From an uncultured Collinsella sp. (lineage in GTDB: Bacteria; Actinomycetota; Coriobacteriia; Coriobacteriales; Coriobacteriaceae), in contig CABQHT010000017.1 in the NCBI GenBank assembly GCA_902464035.1, positions 1 through 36,372 on the forward strand: a DNA stretch of 36,372 nt. Direction: 5' to 3'. A program made the translations under genes and the position numbers. This document shows, in pieces, positions 14,466-22,123 of the stretch (its first letter is position 1; every line of letters begins with the position of its first letter). The notes below the pieces were generated by a model that was not told the DNA's origin, searched no databases, and was given only the letters and a program-made list of their open reading frames with translations.

Positions 14466-15203
14466 TTATTTTACTGCAAACTCCGGGCTAAATACTACCC
14501 TGCCCAGGCGAACGAGCGTAGAGCCCTCCTCAAGGGCAGGCTCAAAGTCCTCGCTCATGCCGCAGGAAAGCTCAGGCAGGTTCAAATCGGGATGCGCCGC
14601 CTCCAGCTCATCCCTCAGCTCACGAAGCCCCGCAAAGGTGCGGCGTGCCACATCCTTATTCCCCCGGGGCGCCATAGTCATAAGCCCCTGCACGCAAATT
14701 CCCTCGAGCTCCGCAAGCTCACCCGCGGCGGCGCGAATCTCATCGGGCGAAAAGCCTCCCTTCGACTCCTCACCACTCACATTGACCTCAATGAGCACGC
14801 GCTGGGGGCCGGCGAGCTCGCCTGCCTCAATCTTGCGGACAGCACGGCTCGAGATCGCCTGTGCCAGATGCAGCGAACCCACCGAGTGAATCAGCTCGGC
14901 TGAGCCCAGCACCGCATTGATCTTATTGGTCTGCAGGTTGCCGATCATATCGAAGCGCACCTCGGGCAGCTCCGGATGCTCCGCCAGACCCGTAAGCTTG
15001 CGAACCAGCTCCTGCGGGCGGTTCTCGGCAAAATGGCGATACCCCGCCTGGATGGCAGCAACAGTCTCATCGACACCAACGGTCTTGGACACGGCAATGA
15101 GGCGCGCGGCGTCGTGGGGGCGGCCCGCGTGATCGAGCGCCGCATAAAAACGTTCCAGAATCTGCTCGCGGCGAGCGCGCATCAAGTCCAAATAGTTATC
15201 CAT
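14466..15203 (-). CDS. yggS: YggS family PLP homeostasis protein
   Basis: A 245-residue single-domain PLP-binding protein of the YggS/YlmE/PROSC family, which buffers pyridoxal phosphate and affects amino acid and vitamin B6 balance. The PLP Lys is in LIAVSKTVG; other family blocks are YRHFAENRPQE, FDMIGNLQTNK (normally HFIGxLQxNK), IHSVGSLHLA, VLIEVNVSGEESKGGF, GLMTMAP and LSCGMSEDFEPALEEGSTLVRLGR. GGAGG precedes the start at 15203 by nine bases. It opens the yggS-sepF-yggT-divIVA run, but is separated from pgeF, its usual upstream neighbour, by five phosphate genes. Confidence 0.95.
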   Translation of the reverse strand: MDNYLDLMRARREQILERFYAALDHAGRPHDAARLIAVSKTVGVDETVAAIQAGYRHFAENRPQELVRKLTGLAEHPELPEVRFDMIGNLQTNKINAVLGSAELIHSVGSLHLAQAISSRAVRKIEAGELAGPQRVLIEVNVSGEESKGGFSPDEIRAAAGELAELEGICVQGLMTMAPRGNKDVARRTFAGLRELRDELEAAHPDLNLPELSCGMSEDFEPALEEGSTLVRLGRVVFSPEFAVK

Positions 15204-15253
15204 TGCTAATCGCCTCCGCTGACAGCCAAACAAGTAGTCCCATGCTAACGCAA

Positions 15254-15285
15254 GAGCGCGGCCCCGCATGTGCAAGGCCGCGCTC
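15254..15285 (-). terminator. GC-rich hairpin between phoU and yggS
   Basis: GAGCGCGGCC (15254-15263) and GGCCGCGCTC (15276-15285) are perfect 10-base arms around a 12-base loop. On the minus strand only TTGCGTT follows, so termination would be partial. It could lower readthrough from pst-phoU into yggS-sepF. Confidence 0.6.
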
Positions 15286-15322
15286 ACTTAGGTATTTACA
15301 ATCTTTCGACGAACGGGGCTAC

Positions 15323-16180
15323 TTACTCCTCGTCGTCCTCGCCATCGTCCTCGTCCTCAAGATGATCGAACAGGTAGCGAAGACCCTCGCTGACCTCGTT
15401 AACGGGCACCTTGGCAACGTAGCGCGCGTCGACGGCGGGCCTCATGATAACACCCTCGCCCGAAGGCACGCGCATGCTCTCGAGCTCATCCTCGTCCACA
15501 CGGGCAATATCGCCGGCGTTCATACGCTGACCAGTCAACAGGAAGGTCAGACGGCAAGCGGCATCGATGGAAATCGAAGCGATGCGATCGAGGTAGCGCG
15601 AAACCATGATGGCGCGGCGCAGGTCGTCATAGTTGCTATCGTCGTCCATAAAGTCGCCCGTATCCATACGGTTAAAGGTGCGGAAGAACTTCTCGTAGGC
15701 GGCGTGCACCGGCTCGTCCTCGACGGCCAGGTTGCAGATGATGGACATGTCGTTGGCGACCAAAGCGGAGATCGAGGAACCCAGCACCTGGTAGACGGCC
15801 TCGGCCTCGGCATCAACCAAGGTCACAAGCTCCTGAGGCAGCGAGATATCGGCCTTGACCATGTGGCTGGCGGCACGGCAGATCTGGCGAACCTTATCGG
15901 TCATGCGCTGCAGGTTAAAGTCGACATAGATGATCGTCTGAAGCAAGCGGAAGTCGGAGGCGACCGGCGACTGTGTGGCGATCAGGTTGTAGCACACGGC
16001 CTCAAGGTTGGCACAACGGGCGTCAATCGAAAGCGTGCGCTTCTTGGTCTTGACGGCGAGCTTGCGGTCGTCGGTCACATAGGCCTTCACGGCGTCGTGA
16101 AGGGCCAGATCAATGGCCTCGTAGATGCTCAGCATCTCGTGACGGGCCTCGATGAGCTGACGGGAAAACAGTTTGCGCAT
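15323..16180 (-). CDS. phoU: PhoU phosphate signalling / transport regulator
   Basis: A 285-residue PhoU: two three-helix bundles that bind metals and mediate inhibition of the PhoR kinase and of Pst transport when phosphate is plentiful. Conserved features are the N-terminal KLFSRQLIEARHEML, the middle QSPVASDFRLLQTIIYVDFNLQRMTDKVRQICR block (first repeat) and RRAIMVSRYLDRIASISIDAACRLTFLLTG (second repeat). The C terminus is a long acidic tail (DHLEDEDDGEDDEE), beyond the usual family end and of unknown role. It is the last gene of the pstSCAB-phoU group, 92 bases after pstB. No phoR/phoP pair is in this window. Confidence 0.93.
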   Translation of the reverse strand: MRKLFSRQLIEARHEMLSIYEAIDLALHDAVKAYVTDDRKLAVKTKKRTLSIDARCANLEAVCYNLIATQSPVASDFRLLQTIIYVDFNLQRMTDKVRQICRAASHMVKADISLPQELVTLVDAEAEAVYQVLGSSISALVANDMSIICNLAVEDEPVHAAYEKFFRTFNRMDTGDFMDDDSNYDDLRRAIMVSRYLDRIASISIDAACRLTFLLTGQRMNAGDIARVDEDELESMRVPSGEGVIMRPAVDARYVAKVPVNEVSEGLRYLFDHLEDEDDGEDDEE

Positions 16181-16272
16181 GGTTCACTCCAATCAGTTGG
16201 GTGCGGTCATGCCGCCCGCACAGTGAATACGCACCGGACTAGGTCCGATCGGTTTGGGACTAGTCGCACCGA

Positions 16273-17076
16273 TCAGCCAAAGCGGCCGGTGATATAGTCT
16301 TCCGTCCGCGAATCCACCGGGCTGGTGAAGATCGCGTCGGTTTGACCATACTCGATGAGCGTAGCGGGCTCGCCGGCAACTTCCTGCAAGAAGAACGCGG
16401 TGTAGTCGCTAATACGAGCTGCCTGCTGCATTGAATGCGTGACGATGATGATCGTCATCTCGGGCGCGAGCTCGGCCATCAGATCCTCGACCTTAGAGAC
16501 GGAGGTGGGGTCGATGGCGGAGCAGGGCTCGTCCATCAGAAGGACATCGGGCTGCACCGCAAGCACACGCGCGATGCACAGACGTTGCTGCTGACCGCCC
16601 GAGAGCGCCAAACCATCCTTGTTGAGCTGATTGGATACCTCTTTCCAGAGGTTGGCGCGCTTGAGCGATTCTTCCACGATGTCATCGAGGTCGCTTTTGC
16701 TAGTCACGCCCTGCAGACGAGGGCCAAAAGCGACATTCTCGTAGATGGATTTGGGGAACGGGTTGGGCTGCTGAAAGATCATGCCCACGCGACGTCGAAG
16801 GTCGACCGGGTCGACGCCCTCGGCATAGATATCGTTGCCGTCGAGCGTCATGGTACCCTCGACGCGCGTGCCCTCGATGAGGTCGTTCATGCGGTTGATG
16901 CAGCGCAAAAACGTCGACTTGCCACAACCCGAGGGGCCGATGAACGAGGTAATGGCATTTTTGGCGATGTTGAGGTCAAGCCCCGTCAGCGCATGAAAGT
17001 CACCGTACCAAAAGTTGAAATCCTTGGCCGTAATGGCCGCTTGCTCCAGCGTGGGAGCGGACTGATAAACGGACAT
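16273..17076 (-). CDS. pstB: Phosphate ABC transporter ATP-binding protein PstB
   Basis: A 267-residue ABC ATPase that powers high-affinity phosphate uptake. Walker A is GPSGCGKST, the Q loop IFQQPNPFPKSIYENVAFGPRLQG is the PstB-specific form, the signature is LSGGQQQR, Walker B is VLLMDEPCSAIDP, and the switch His is in IIVTHSMQQAARISDYTAFF. AAGGAG stands six bases before the start. It follows pstA closely (12-base gap) in the standard order pstS-C-A-B-phoU. Confidence 0.97.
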   Translation of the reverse strand: MSVYQSAPTLEQAAITAKDFNFWYGDFHALTGLDLNIAKNAITSFIGPSGCGKSTFLRCINRMNDLIEGTRVEGTMTLDGNDIYAEGVDPVDLRRRVGMIFQQPNPFPKSIYENVAFGPRLQGVTSKSDLDDIVEESLKRANLWKEVSNQLNKDGLALSGGQQQRLCIARVLAVQPDVLLMDEPCSAIDPTSVSKVEDLMAELAPEMTIIIVTHSMQQAARISDYTAFFLQEVAGEPATLIEYGQTDAIFTSPVDSRTEDYITGRFG

Positions 17077-17088
17077 GGGACTCCTTAA

Positions 17089-17994
17089 CTAGCGACGCTT
17101 GCGCGACAGGAAGCGCGCAAACAGGTTGAAGGCCAGAATGATCACCATCAGCAAGAGCGCGGTGCCGTAGGCTGCGTTCATGTTGATGCCGTCGTTTGCA
17201 AGCAGGTACAGGTGAACCGTCATGGGGCGGCCGGAATCGAGCGGCGAAATAGGTAGATTGATGGCTTGGCCCATGGTGTAGAGCACCACCGCGGTCTCGC
17301 CAATGGCACGGCCGATGGCGAGGACGATGCCCGTGGCAATACGGCCAAAGGCAGAAGGAAGCACGATCTTGGAGACGACCTGCCACTTAGTGGCGCCCAG
17401 GCCGTACGCGCCCCAACGGATATAGCGCGGAACGGCACGAATGGCCTCTTCGGTGGTGCGCATGACGATGGGAAGCATCAAGAGCGCGAGTGCCAGAGCG
17501 GCCGAGACCATCGAAAGGCCCAGACCCATGGCCTCGACAAACAAGGCGTAGCCAAACAGGCCCATAACGATGGAGGGCACCGAGGCCAAAGCGTCAGCAG
17601 CGTAGCGAATGAGCTCGACGACCTTGCCCTGCTTGGCGTACTCGGCCAGATAGACGGCAGCCAGCACGGCGACCGGCGTGCAGATAAGCATGGCGAGCGC
17701 CGTCACATAGACGGTCGAGACGATCGTGGGCCAAATTCCGCCCTCGGCGTTGACGCCCTGGGGCCAACCGAAGATAAAGTCGAGCGAAATATGCGGCAGG
17801 CCGTTAATGACCACGTAGGCGATGATAGCGACCAGCACCAGTGTGGTGATGTATGCCGCGGCACGAAACACGCCAAGCATGATCTTGTTGGACAGGTCCT
17901 TGTTGATGCGGCCCTTCTTGCCGTGGGAAAGGGCACGCTTGATGCGCTCGCGCGACGAGGTCGTATCGACCGTCGTGTCAACGGAATCGGACAT
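17089..17994 (-). CDS. pstA: Phosphate ABC transporter permease PstA
   Basis: A 301-residue permease with six predicted membrane helices after a 40-residue basic cytosolic head. The coupling-loop region carries the ABC permease motif EEAIRAVPRYIRWGAYGLGATKWQVVSKIVLPSAFGRIATG, followed by IGRAIGETAVVLYTMG, typical of PstA. With PstC it forms the membrane channel of the Pst importer. The start lies three bases after the pstC stop, so the two genes are translationally linked. Confidence 0.95.
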   Translation of the reverse strand: MSDSVDTTVDTTSSRERIKRALSHGKKGRINKDLSNKIMLGVFRAAAYITTLVLVAIIAYVVINGLPHISLDFIFGWPQGVNAEGGIWPTIVSTVYVTALAMLICTPVAVLAAVYLAEYAKQGKVVELIRYAADALASVPSIVMGLFGYALFVEAMGLGLSMVSAALALALLMLPIVMRTTEEAIRAVPRYIRWGAYGLGATKWQVVSKIVLPSAFGRIATGIVLAIGRAIGETAVVLYTMGQAINLPISPLDSGRPMTVHLYLLANDGINMNAAYGTALLLMVIILAFNLFARFLSRKRR

Positions 17995-17997
17995 AGC

Positions 17998-18924
17998 CTA
18001 CCCCCTCTTCTTCTTGGAAATCAGACGGACGACGCCCACCAGCGTGGCGGAGATGATAAACAGGACCACGCCCATGCCGAACAGCGCCGAGCGGTGCAGG
18101 CCCGAGGAATAGCTCATGTCGAGCGCGATCTGGCTCGTGAGCGTCGAGATGGGGCTCGCAATGCTGTCGGGAATAACCGGGGCGTTACCCACGACCATGA
18201 GCACGGCCATGGTCTCGCCGATGGCACGGCCCATACCCAGCACGATCGCATCCACGATACCCAGCTTGGCGGCAGGTAGCACGACCTTATAGATGGTCTG
18301 CCACTTAGTAGCACCCATGGCATACGATGCCTCGCGAATACCCATGGGAATAGAATTGAGGGCATCGATGGTGAGCGTGGTGATGGTAGGGACGATCATG
18401 ATGGCAAGCACGAACCACGCCGTCAGCGCACCAAAACCAAGACCACCGGTCACCTGCGCGATAAACGGACGGATGATGATCATGCCAAAGAAGCCATAGA
18501 TGATAGAAGGGATGCCGGCCAACAGGTCAACGGCAGGGCTGATGAGCTTGCGTACGCGCTTGCCGGCAATCTCGACCAGATACACGGCCGTGCCCACGCC
18601 CAGGGGCACACCCATGGCGAGCGCACCGACGGTCACCAGACCCGAGCCGGCAAGCAGCGACACGATGCCGTAGTGGCCCTCAGAGGGCGCCCACGTAAAG
18701 CTAAAGAAATCCGCCAGACCGATGTCGGTAAAGACGGGCAGCGCCGAGTACGTGGTAAAGACAAAAATCAGGATGACGGTAACAACCGCCAAGAACGCGC
18801 AGGCAAAGAAGATCCACTGCAGCGCCTTCTCCTTGATATAGGTGCTGCGCGATACGAGCGCCAGCTCGCGCTTCTTGGGCGCCTGAGCATTCTGTTCAGT
18901 CTGGGAGTTTTCCTGTGCTTCCAT
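17998..18924 (-). CDS. pstC: Phosphate ABC transporter permease PstC
   Basis: A 308-residue permease with six to seven predicted helices. It has the PstC blocks GVPLGVGTAVYLVEIA, PAVDLLAGIPSIIYGFFGM, and the coupling motif GIREASYAMGATKWQTIYKVVLPAAKLGIVDAIVLGMGRAIGETMAVLMV. Its partner is PstA. The frame allows a GTG start at 18933, overlapping pstS, but the ATG at 18924 has AGGGGAG eight bases upstream and is preferred; it then starts one base after the pstS stop. A polar N-terminal tail rich in Gln and Asn precedes the first helix. Confidence 0.94.
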   Translation of the reverse strand: MEAQENSQTEQNAQAPKKRELALVSRSTYIKEKALQWIFFACAFLAVVTVILIFVFTTYSALPVFTDIGLADFFSFTWAPSEGHYGIVSLLAGSGLVTVGALAMGVPLGVGTAVYLVEIAGKRVRKLISPAVDLLAGIPSIIYGFFGMIIIRPFIAQVTGGLGFGALTAWFVLAIMIVPTITTLTIDALNSIPMGIREASYAMGATKWQTIYKVVLPAAKLGIVDAIVLGMGRAIGETMAVLMVVGNAPVIPDSIASPISTLTSQIALDMSYSSGLHRSALFGMGVVLFIISATLVGVVRLISKKKRG

Positions 18925-18925
18925 G

Positions 18926-19762
18926 CTACTCACTCCCCTTCTCGTCGTTGGTGACGGGAATAAAGCCCGCCTCGCGAATCTGCTTGTCCATCTTTTCGGA
19001 CGTCACGTAGTCGATGTAATCCTGCGCCTGCTGCGAAGGCGCACCCTTCACAAAGAAGTAAAGGTCGCGCGAGATGGGATAGCCGCCACTCGCGACCGTC
19101 TTCTCGGACGCCTCAACATGATTGACCGAGACGGCCTTGACCGAGGTCTTGGCGTTGAGGCTATCGACGAAGCCCAGTGAAATGTAGCCGATAGCCCCGC
19201 GCGAACGAGATACCACGTCGCGCACCTGGCCCGTGCCCGAAAGAACGGCGGAGCGGCGATCGAACGGGGTGCCGTCCATCACGATGGTGCGGAAGGCTTC
19301 ACGCGTGCCAGACGCCTCGTCTCGGTTGATGACCTGAATCTTCAGGTCCTCGCCACCGACCTCTTTCCAGTTAGTAATCTTGCCGGCATAGATATCGCGG
19401 AGCTGCTCGGTCGAGAGGTTATCGACGGGGTTACCTTCGTTCACGATGACCGCGATACCGTCGTGGGCAATGACGATGGGAGTCAGGCCCAGATCCTGTT
19501 CGTCGGCATTGAGTCCACGGGAGGAGCTGGCGATATCGGCCGTGCCAGCGCTGACGGCTTCGATGCCAGCGGAAGAACCCAAACCGGAAACGAGCACGTC
19601 GATGCCGGTCTCCTCCTTAAAGCCCTCTGCCGCAATCTCGGCGATAGGAAGGCAGGTCGTGGAGCCGGCCACAGTAATGGAAGAGGTAGAAGATCCCGAA
19701 GAACAGGCGCACAGCGTAAGCGTAAGCACAGCGGCGCTCAGGACCGATACGATCTTTCTCAT
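18926..19762 (-). CDS. pstS: Phosphate-binding lipoprotein PstS
   Basis: A 278-residue substrate-binding protein of the Pst importer. The signal peptide MRKIVSVLSAAVLTLTLCAC ends in a lipobox with the lipid-bearing Cys at residue 20, followed by a Ser/Thr linker, so it is anchored to the outer face of the membrane. Phosphate-binding blocks are ITVAGSTTCLPIAE (first phosphate loop), SGLGSSAGIEAVSAGTADIASSSRGL, and INRDEASGTREAFRTIVMDG. The ATG at 19762 overlaps the pgeF stop as ATGA, and no clear ribosome site of its own is visible, which implies translational coupling to pgeF. This is unusual for a protein normally made in large excess. Confidence 0.95.
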   Translation of the reverse strand: MRKIVSVLSAAVLTLTLCACSSGSSTSSITVAGSTTCLPIAEIAAEGFKEETGIDVLVSGLGSSAGIEAVSAGTADIASSSRGLNADEQDLGLTPIVIAHDGIAVIVNEGNPVDNLSTEQLRDIYAGKITNWKEVGGEDLKIQVINRDEASGTREAFRTIVMDGTPFDRRSAVLSGTGQVRDVVSRSRGAIGYISLGFVDSLNAKTSVKAVSVNHVEASEKTVASGGYPISRDLYFFVKGAPSQQAQDYIDYVTSEKMDKQIREAGFIPVTNDEKGSE

Positions 19763-20559
19763 AGCATCACGCCGATCGCAGCATGGCGCCCACAGGTGCC
19801 GTCCTCGTTACGGTAGGAATAAAAGCGGTCGTTCTGACGCACAGTCGAAAGCTGGGTATCCACGATATTATCCGCGTCCACACCGGCATCTACCAGCGCC
19901 TCACAAATGGCAGCGGAAAGATCGAGCATGCGAGGGGCACTCGCATCGATGCAAGAGAACTCGACGGCAAAGCGATCCATGAGTTCCTGGGATACCTCAT
20001 ATTCGTCAGCCAAGATATGGGGGCCGATATAGGCGGAAACGTCGCTCGCATCGCAGCCGGCAGCATCGCAAAGCGCCTGGCACGCCTTGGCAGAAATACG
20101 TGCAATCGTGCCCTTCCAACCGGAGTGCACCACGGCAAATCCGCCGGGGGCCACCAGCACCACGGGAACGCAGTCGGCAAAGCAGAGCAGCACGGGCACG
20201 TCATGGGGCGTACAGACGATGGCATCGCAGCCCTCGGCAATCTGCTCGCGAACAGCCTCAAGATCGTCGGCGCCGTTCGAAGTCACCGTAACGATATGGT
20301 CACCATGTACCTGATTGGGCACGAGCAGATTATGCTCGCACTCAGTGGCGCCCATAGCTTCGAGCGCTCGACGACGATTTTCTTGAACAGCAAAGGGGTC
20401 ATCGCCTACATGCGAGCCCAGGTTGAGCGAGGAGTACGCATCTTCAGAAACGCCACCGGTGCGCTCGGTAAAGGCAAAGCGGACATCGGATGTCGCGCCC
20501 TCCACCAACGTAACTCCATCATGGTCGACACGCGAAACGTTGTCCGCACGTGCTGCCAT
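19759..20559 (-). CDS. pgeF: PgeF / YlmD (YfiH, laccase-domain) purine nucleoside phosphorylase family protein
   Basis: A 266-residue protein of the multicopper-oxidase-like laccase-domain family (YfiH/YlmD/PgeF). Members cleave adenosine or inosine phosphorolytically, and in E. coli PgeF removes misplaced L-Ser muropeptides from wall synthesis. The zinc ligands are visible: His in LLVPNQVHGD, Cys in LLCFADCVPVVL and His in AVVHSGWKGT; IGPHI follows as usual. TTAGGAGG precedes the start at 20559. It is the normal downstream neighbour of ftsZ, and in most Gram-positives the next gene is yggS; here it is pstS, overlapping by four bases. Confidence 0.93.
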   Translation of the reverse strand: MAARADNVSRVDHDGVTLVEGATSDVRFAFTERTGGVSEDAYSSLNLGSHVGDDPFAVQENRRRALEAMGATECEHNLLVPNQVHGDHIVTVTSNGADDLEAVREQIAEGCDAIVCTPHDVPVLLCFADCVPVVLVAPGGFAVVHSGWKGTIARISAKACQALCDAAGCDASDVSAYIGPHILADEYEVSQELMDRFAVEFSCIDASAPRMLDLSAAICEALVDAGVDADNIVDTQLSTVRQNDRFYSYRNEDGTCGRHAAIGVML

Positions 20560-20662
20560 ACTAAAGCCTCCTAATAACACAAGTACCGCGGCGTCGCCGC
20601 GCAGTCCGCGTTTATACGGCTGTCATACTTCCTTAAAAGGATACCCGCAGCGGTAGGGACCA

Positions 20663-20680
20663 AACGTAAAGGGAACGTAA
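20663..20680 (-). promoter_or_regulatory. Candidate PhoP box upstream of the pgeF-pst operon
   Basis: On the minus strand, TTACGTT occurs twice (20680-20674 and 20669-20663) separated by CCCT, so the copies repeat every 11 bases. Direct 7-base repeats at 11-base spacing are the layout of PhoP operators in both Bacillus and Streptomyces. A possible -10, TATCCT, lies about 19 bases after the second copy, which would place the repeats over the -35 region. The operon downstream includes pstSCAB-phoU. The sequence itself does not match a fixed consensus, so this is inference from spacing and context. Confidence 0.45.
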
Positions 20681-20710
20681 GGAGATTGGAGGCTTTCGTT
20701 TACAAACGAG

Positions 20711-20747
20711 AAACAAAACGGGGTGCATCCAAATGGACACACCCCGT
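20711..20747 (-). terminator. Intrinsic terminator of ftsZ
   Basis: On the minus strand ACGGGGTGTGTCCA and TGGATGCACCCCGT form a long stem with one internal mismatch and a two-base apex, followed by TTTTGTTT. It separates ftsZ from the pgeF-pst group, so the latter needs its own promoter. Confidence 0.88.
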
Positions 20748-20769
20748 GCAGGTCGTTGAGAAAAACGAA

Positions 20770-21924
20770 CTAGAAGCTACCGCGCTTCAGGAAGTCGGGA
20801 AGCTCGAACTGGTCGTTGCCAAAGTTGGGCAGCTCGGTACCACCGACGTTGCGGGTCGGAGCGGCCTGAGCCGGGCTGGCAGCCGGAGCGGTGCGCTGCG
20901 GCTCAGCGGAGGCAGCGGCCTTGCTCTGAGACTGCTGAGCAGCAAAGAGCTCGTCCTGACGGTTGACGTTGGAATCGGAGAAGCCCGTAGCGATGACGGT
21001 GATACGTACCTGATCGCCCAGGGACTCGTCGACAACGGTACCGAAGATGATGTTCGCCTCGGGGTCGACGGCATTGGCGACAACGTCGGCGGCGTCGCTG
21101 ATCTCCTGGATGCCCAGGTCCTTGGAACCAGCGATGGAGAGCAGCACGCGCGTGGCACCATCGATGGAGCTCTCGAGCAGCGGGCTGGAGATGGCCTGCT
21201 GGGCAGCGTCGACGGCACGAGTATCCCCAGAAGAGGTACCGATACCCATCATGGCGGTACCGGCCTGCTTCATGATGGTCTTAACATCGGCGAAGTCCAG
21301 GTTGATGATACCGGGGACGGTGATGAGGTCGGTGATGCCCTGGGTGCCCTGGGAAAGGACGCCATCGGCAATCGCGAAGGCCTCGAGCATGGTGGTCTTC
21401 TTCTCGGCGATGTCGAGCAGCTTATCGTTAGGGATGACGATCATGGTGTCGACGCAATCGGAGAGGGTCTTGATGCCCTCCTCGGCGCTCTTCTTGCGCT
21501 TGCGGCCCTCGAAGGTGAAGGGCTTGGTCACGACGGCGACGGTCAGTGCGCCGACCTCGTTCATCGCGATATCGGCAACGATGGGAGCAGCGCCGGTACC
21601 GGTGCCACCGCCCTCACCGCAGGTGATAAACACCATGTCGGCGCCAGCGAGCGCCTCGGCAATGTCGTCGCGGGACTCATCGGCAGCCTTGCGGCCAACC
21701 TCGGGGTTGGCGCCGGCGCCCAGGCCGCGGGTAAGGTCGGTGCCGATGTGCACCTTGATATCGGCATCAGAGATCGCGAGTGCCTGAGCATCGGTGTTGA
21801 TGGCAACAAACTCGACGCCGCGGATGCCCTCTTCGATCATTCGATTGACCGCGTTGGTACCGCCGCCGCCGACGCCGACCACCTTAATGACGGCAAGGTA
21901 GTTGTTGATCTCTGTCTCGTGCAT
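20770..21924 (-). CDS. ftsZ: Cell division GTPase FtsZ
   Basis: A 384-residue tubulin homologue that polymerises into the Z ring. The nucleotide-binding N-terminal blocks are IKVVGVGGGGTNAVNRMI and the tubulin signature CGEGGGTGTGAAP; the T7 loop NLDFADVKTIM carries the catalytic Asp. A Gln/Ala/Pro-rich disordered linker (about residues 308-360) leads to the conserved C-terminal peptide ELPDFLKR, which binds SepF, FtsA or similar partners. GGAGG precedes the start at 21924; a ten-residue upstream extension is unlikely. ftsA is absent upstream, so SepF encoded downstream is the probable membrane anchor. Confidence 0.98.
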   Translation of the reverse strand: MHETEINNYLAVIKVVGVGGGGTNAVNRMIEEGIRGVEFVAINTDAQALAISDADIKVHIGTDLTRGLGAGANPEVGRKAADESRDDIAEALAGADMVFITCGEGGGTGTGAAPIVADIAMNEVGALTVAVVTKPFTFEGRKRKKSAEEGIKTLSDCVDTMIVIPNDKLLDIAEKKTTMLEAFAIADGVLSQGTQGITDLITVPGIINLDFADVKTIMKQAGTAMMGIGTSSGDTRAVDAAQQAISSPLLESSIDGATRVLLSIAGSKDLGIQEISDAADVVANAVDPEANIIFGTVVDESLGDQVRITVIATGFSDSNVNRQDELFAAQQSQSKAAASAEPQRTAPAASPAQAAPTRNVGGTELPNFGNDQFELPDFLKRGSF

Positions 21925-22045
21925 GTCGGTCCTCCGAACAAAGGTTATAGCCATAGCATGGGTCGACCCCTGCGCACATTAACCTTCAGGTTGAAAGTAA
22001 ATGCAAAGGTAAACCGTATTATGTTTGCACATTATGAACGTATCA

Positions 22046-22059
22046 GTCAAATAATTGAC
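22046..22059. repeat. Small palindrome GTCAA-ATAA-TTGAC upstream of ftsZ
   Basis: A perfect 5-bp inverted repeat around four bases in the 199-base gap between ftsQ and ftsZ, within AT-rich DNA (about 22000-22080) that is the likely promoter region for ftsZ. Minus-strand CATAAT sequences nearby could serve as -10 elements, but no well-spaced pair is clear. A second palindrome, AACCTTCAGGTT, is at 21981-21992. Confidence 0.4.
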
Positions 22060-22123
22060 CGTGAAAACCAAACAAACCAGATAAACGGCGTGGTATGGCC
22101 CCTCAACAAAGCATCAACCAGCG

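Noticed and set aside
16196..16262. Terminator or operator between pstB and phoU
   Set aside because: Small palindromic pieces such as GGACTAGGTCC are present, but stems are short and no T run follows.
15203..16297. 364-codon plus-strand open frame opposite phoU
   Set aside because: Antisense shadow of phoU, low complexity, no start signal.
20610..20640. E. coli-type Pho box around CTGTCATA (near 20619)
   Set aside because: Only one half-site, on the strand opposite to pgeF; the 11-bp direct repeat at 20663-20680 is a better candidate.
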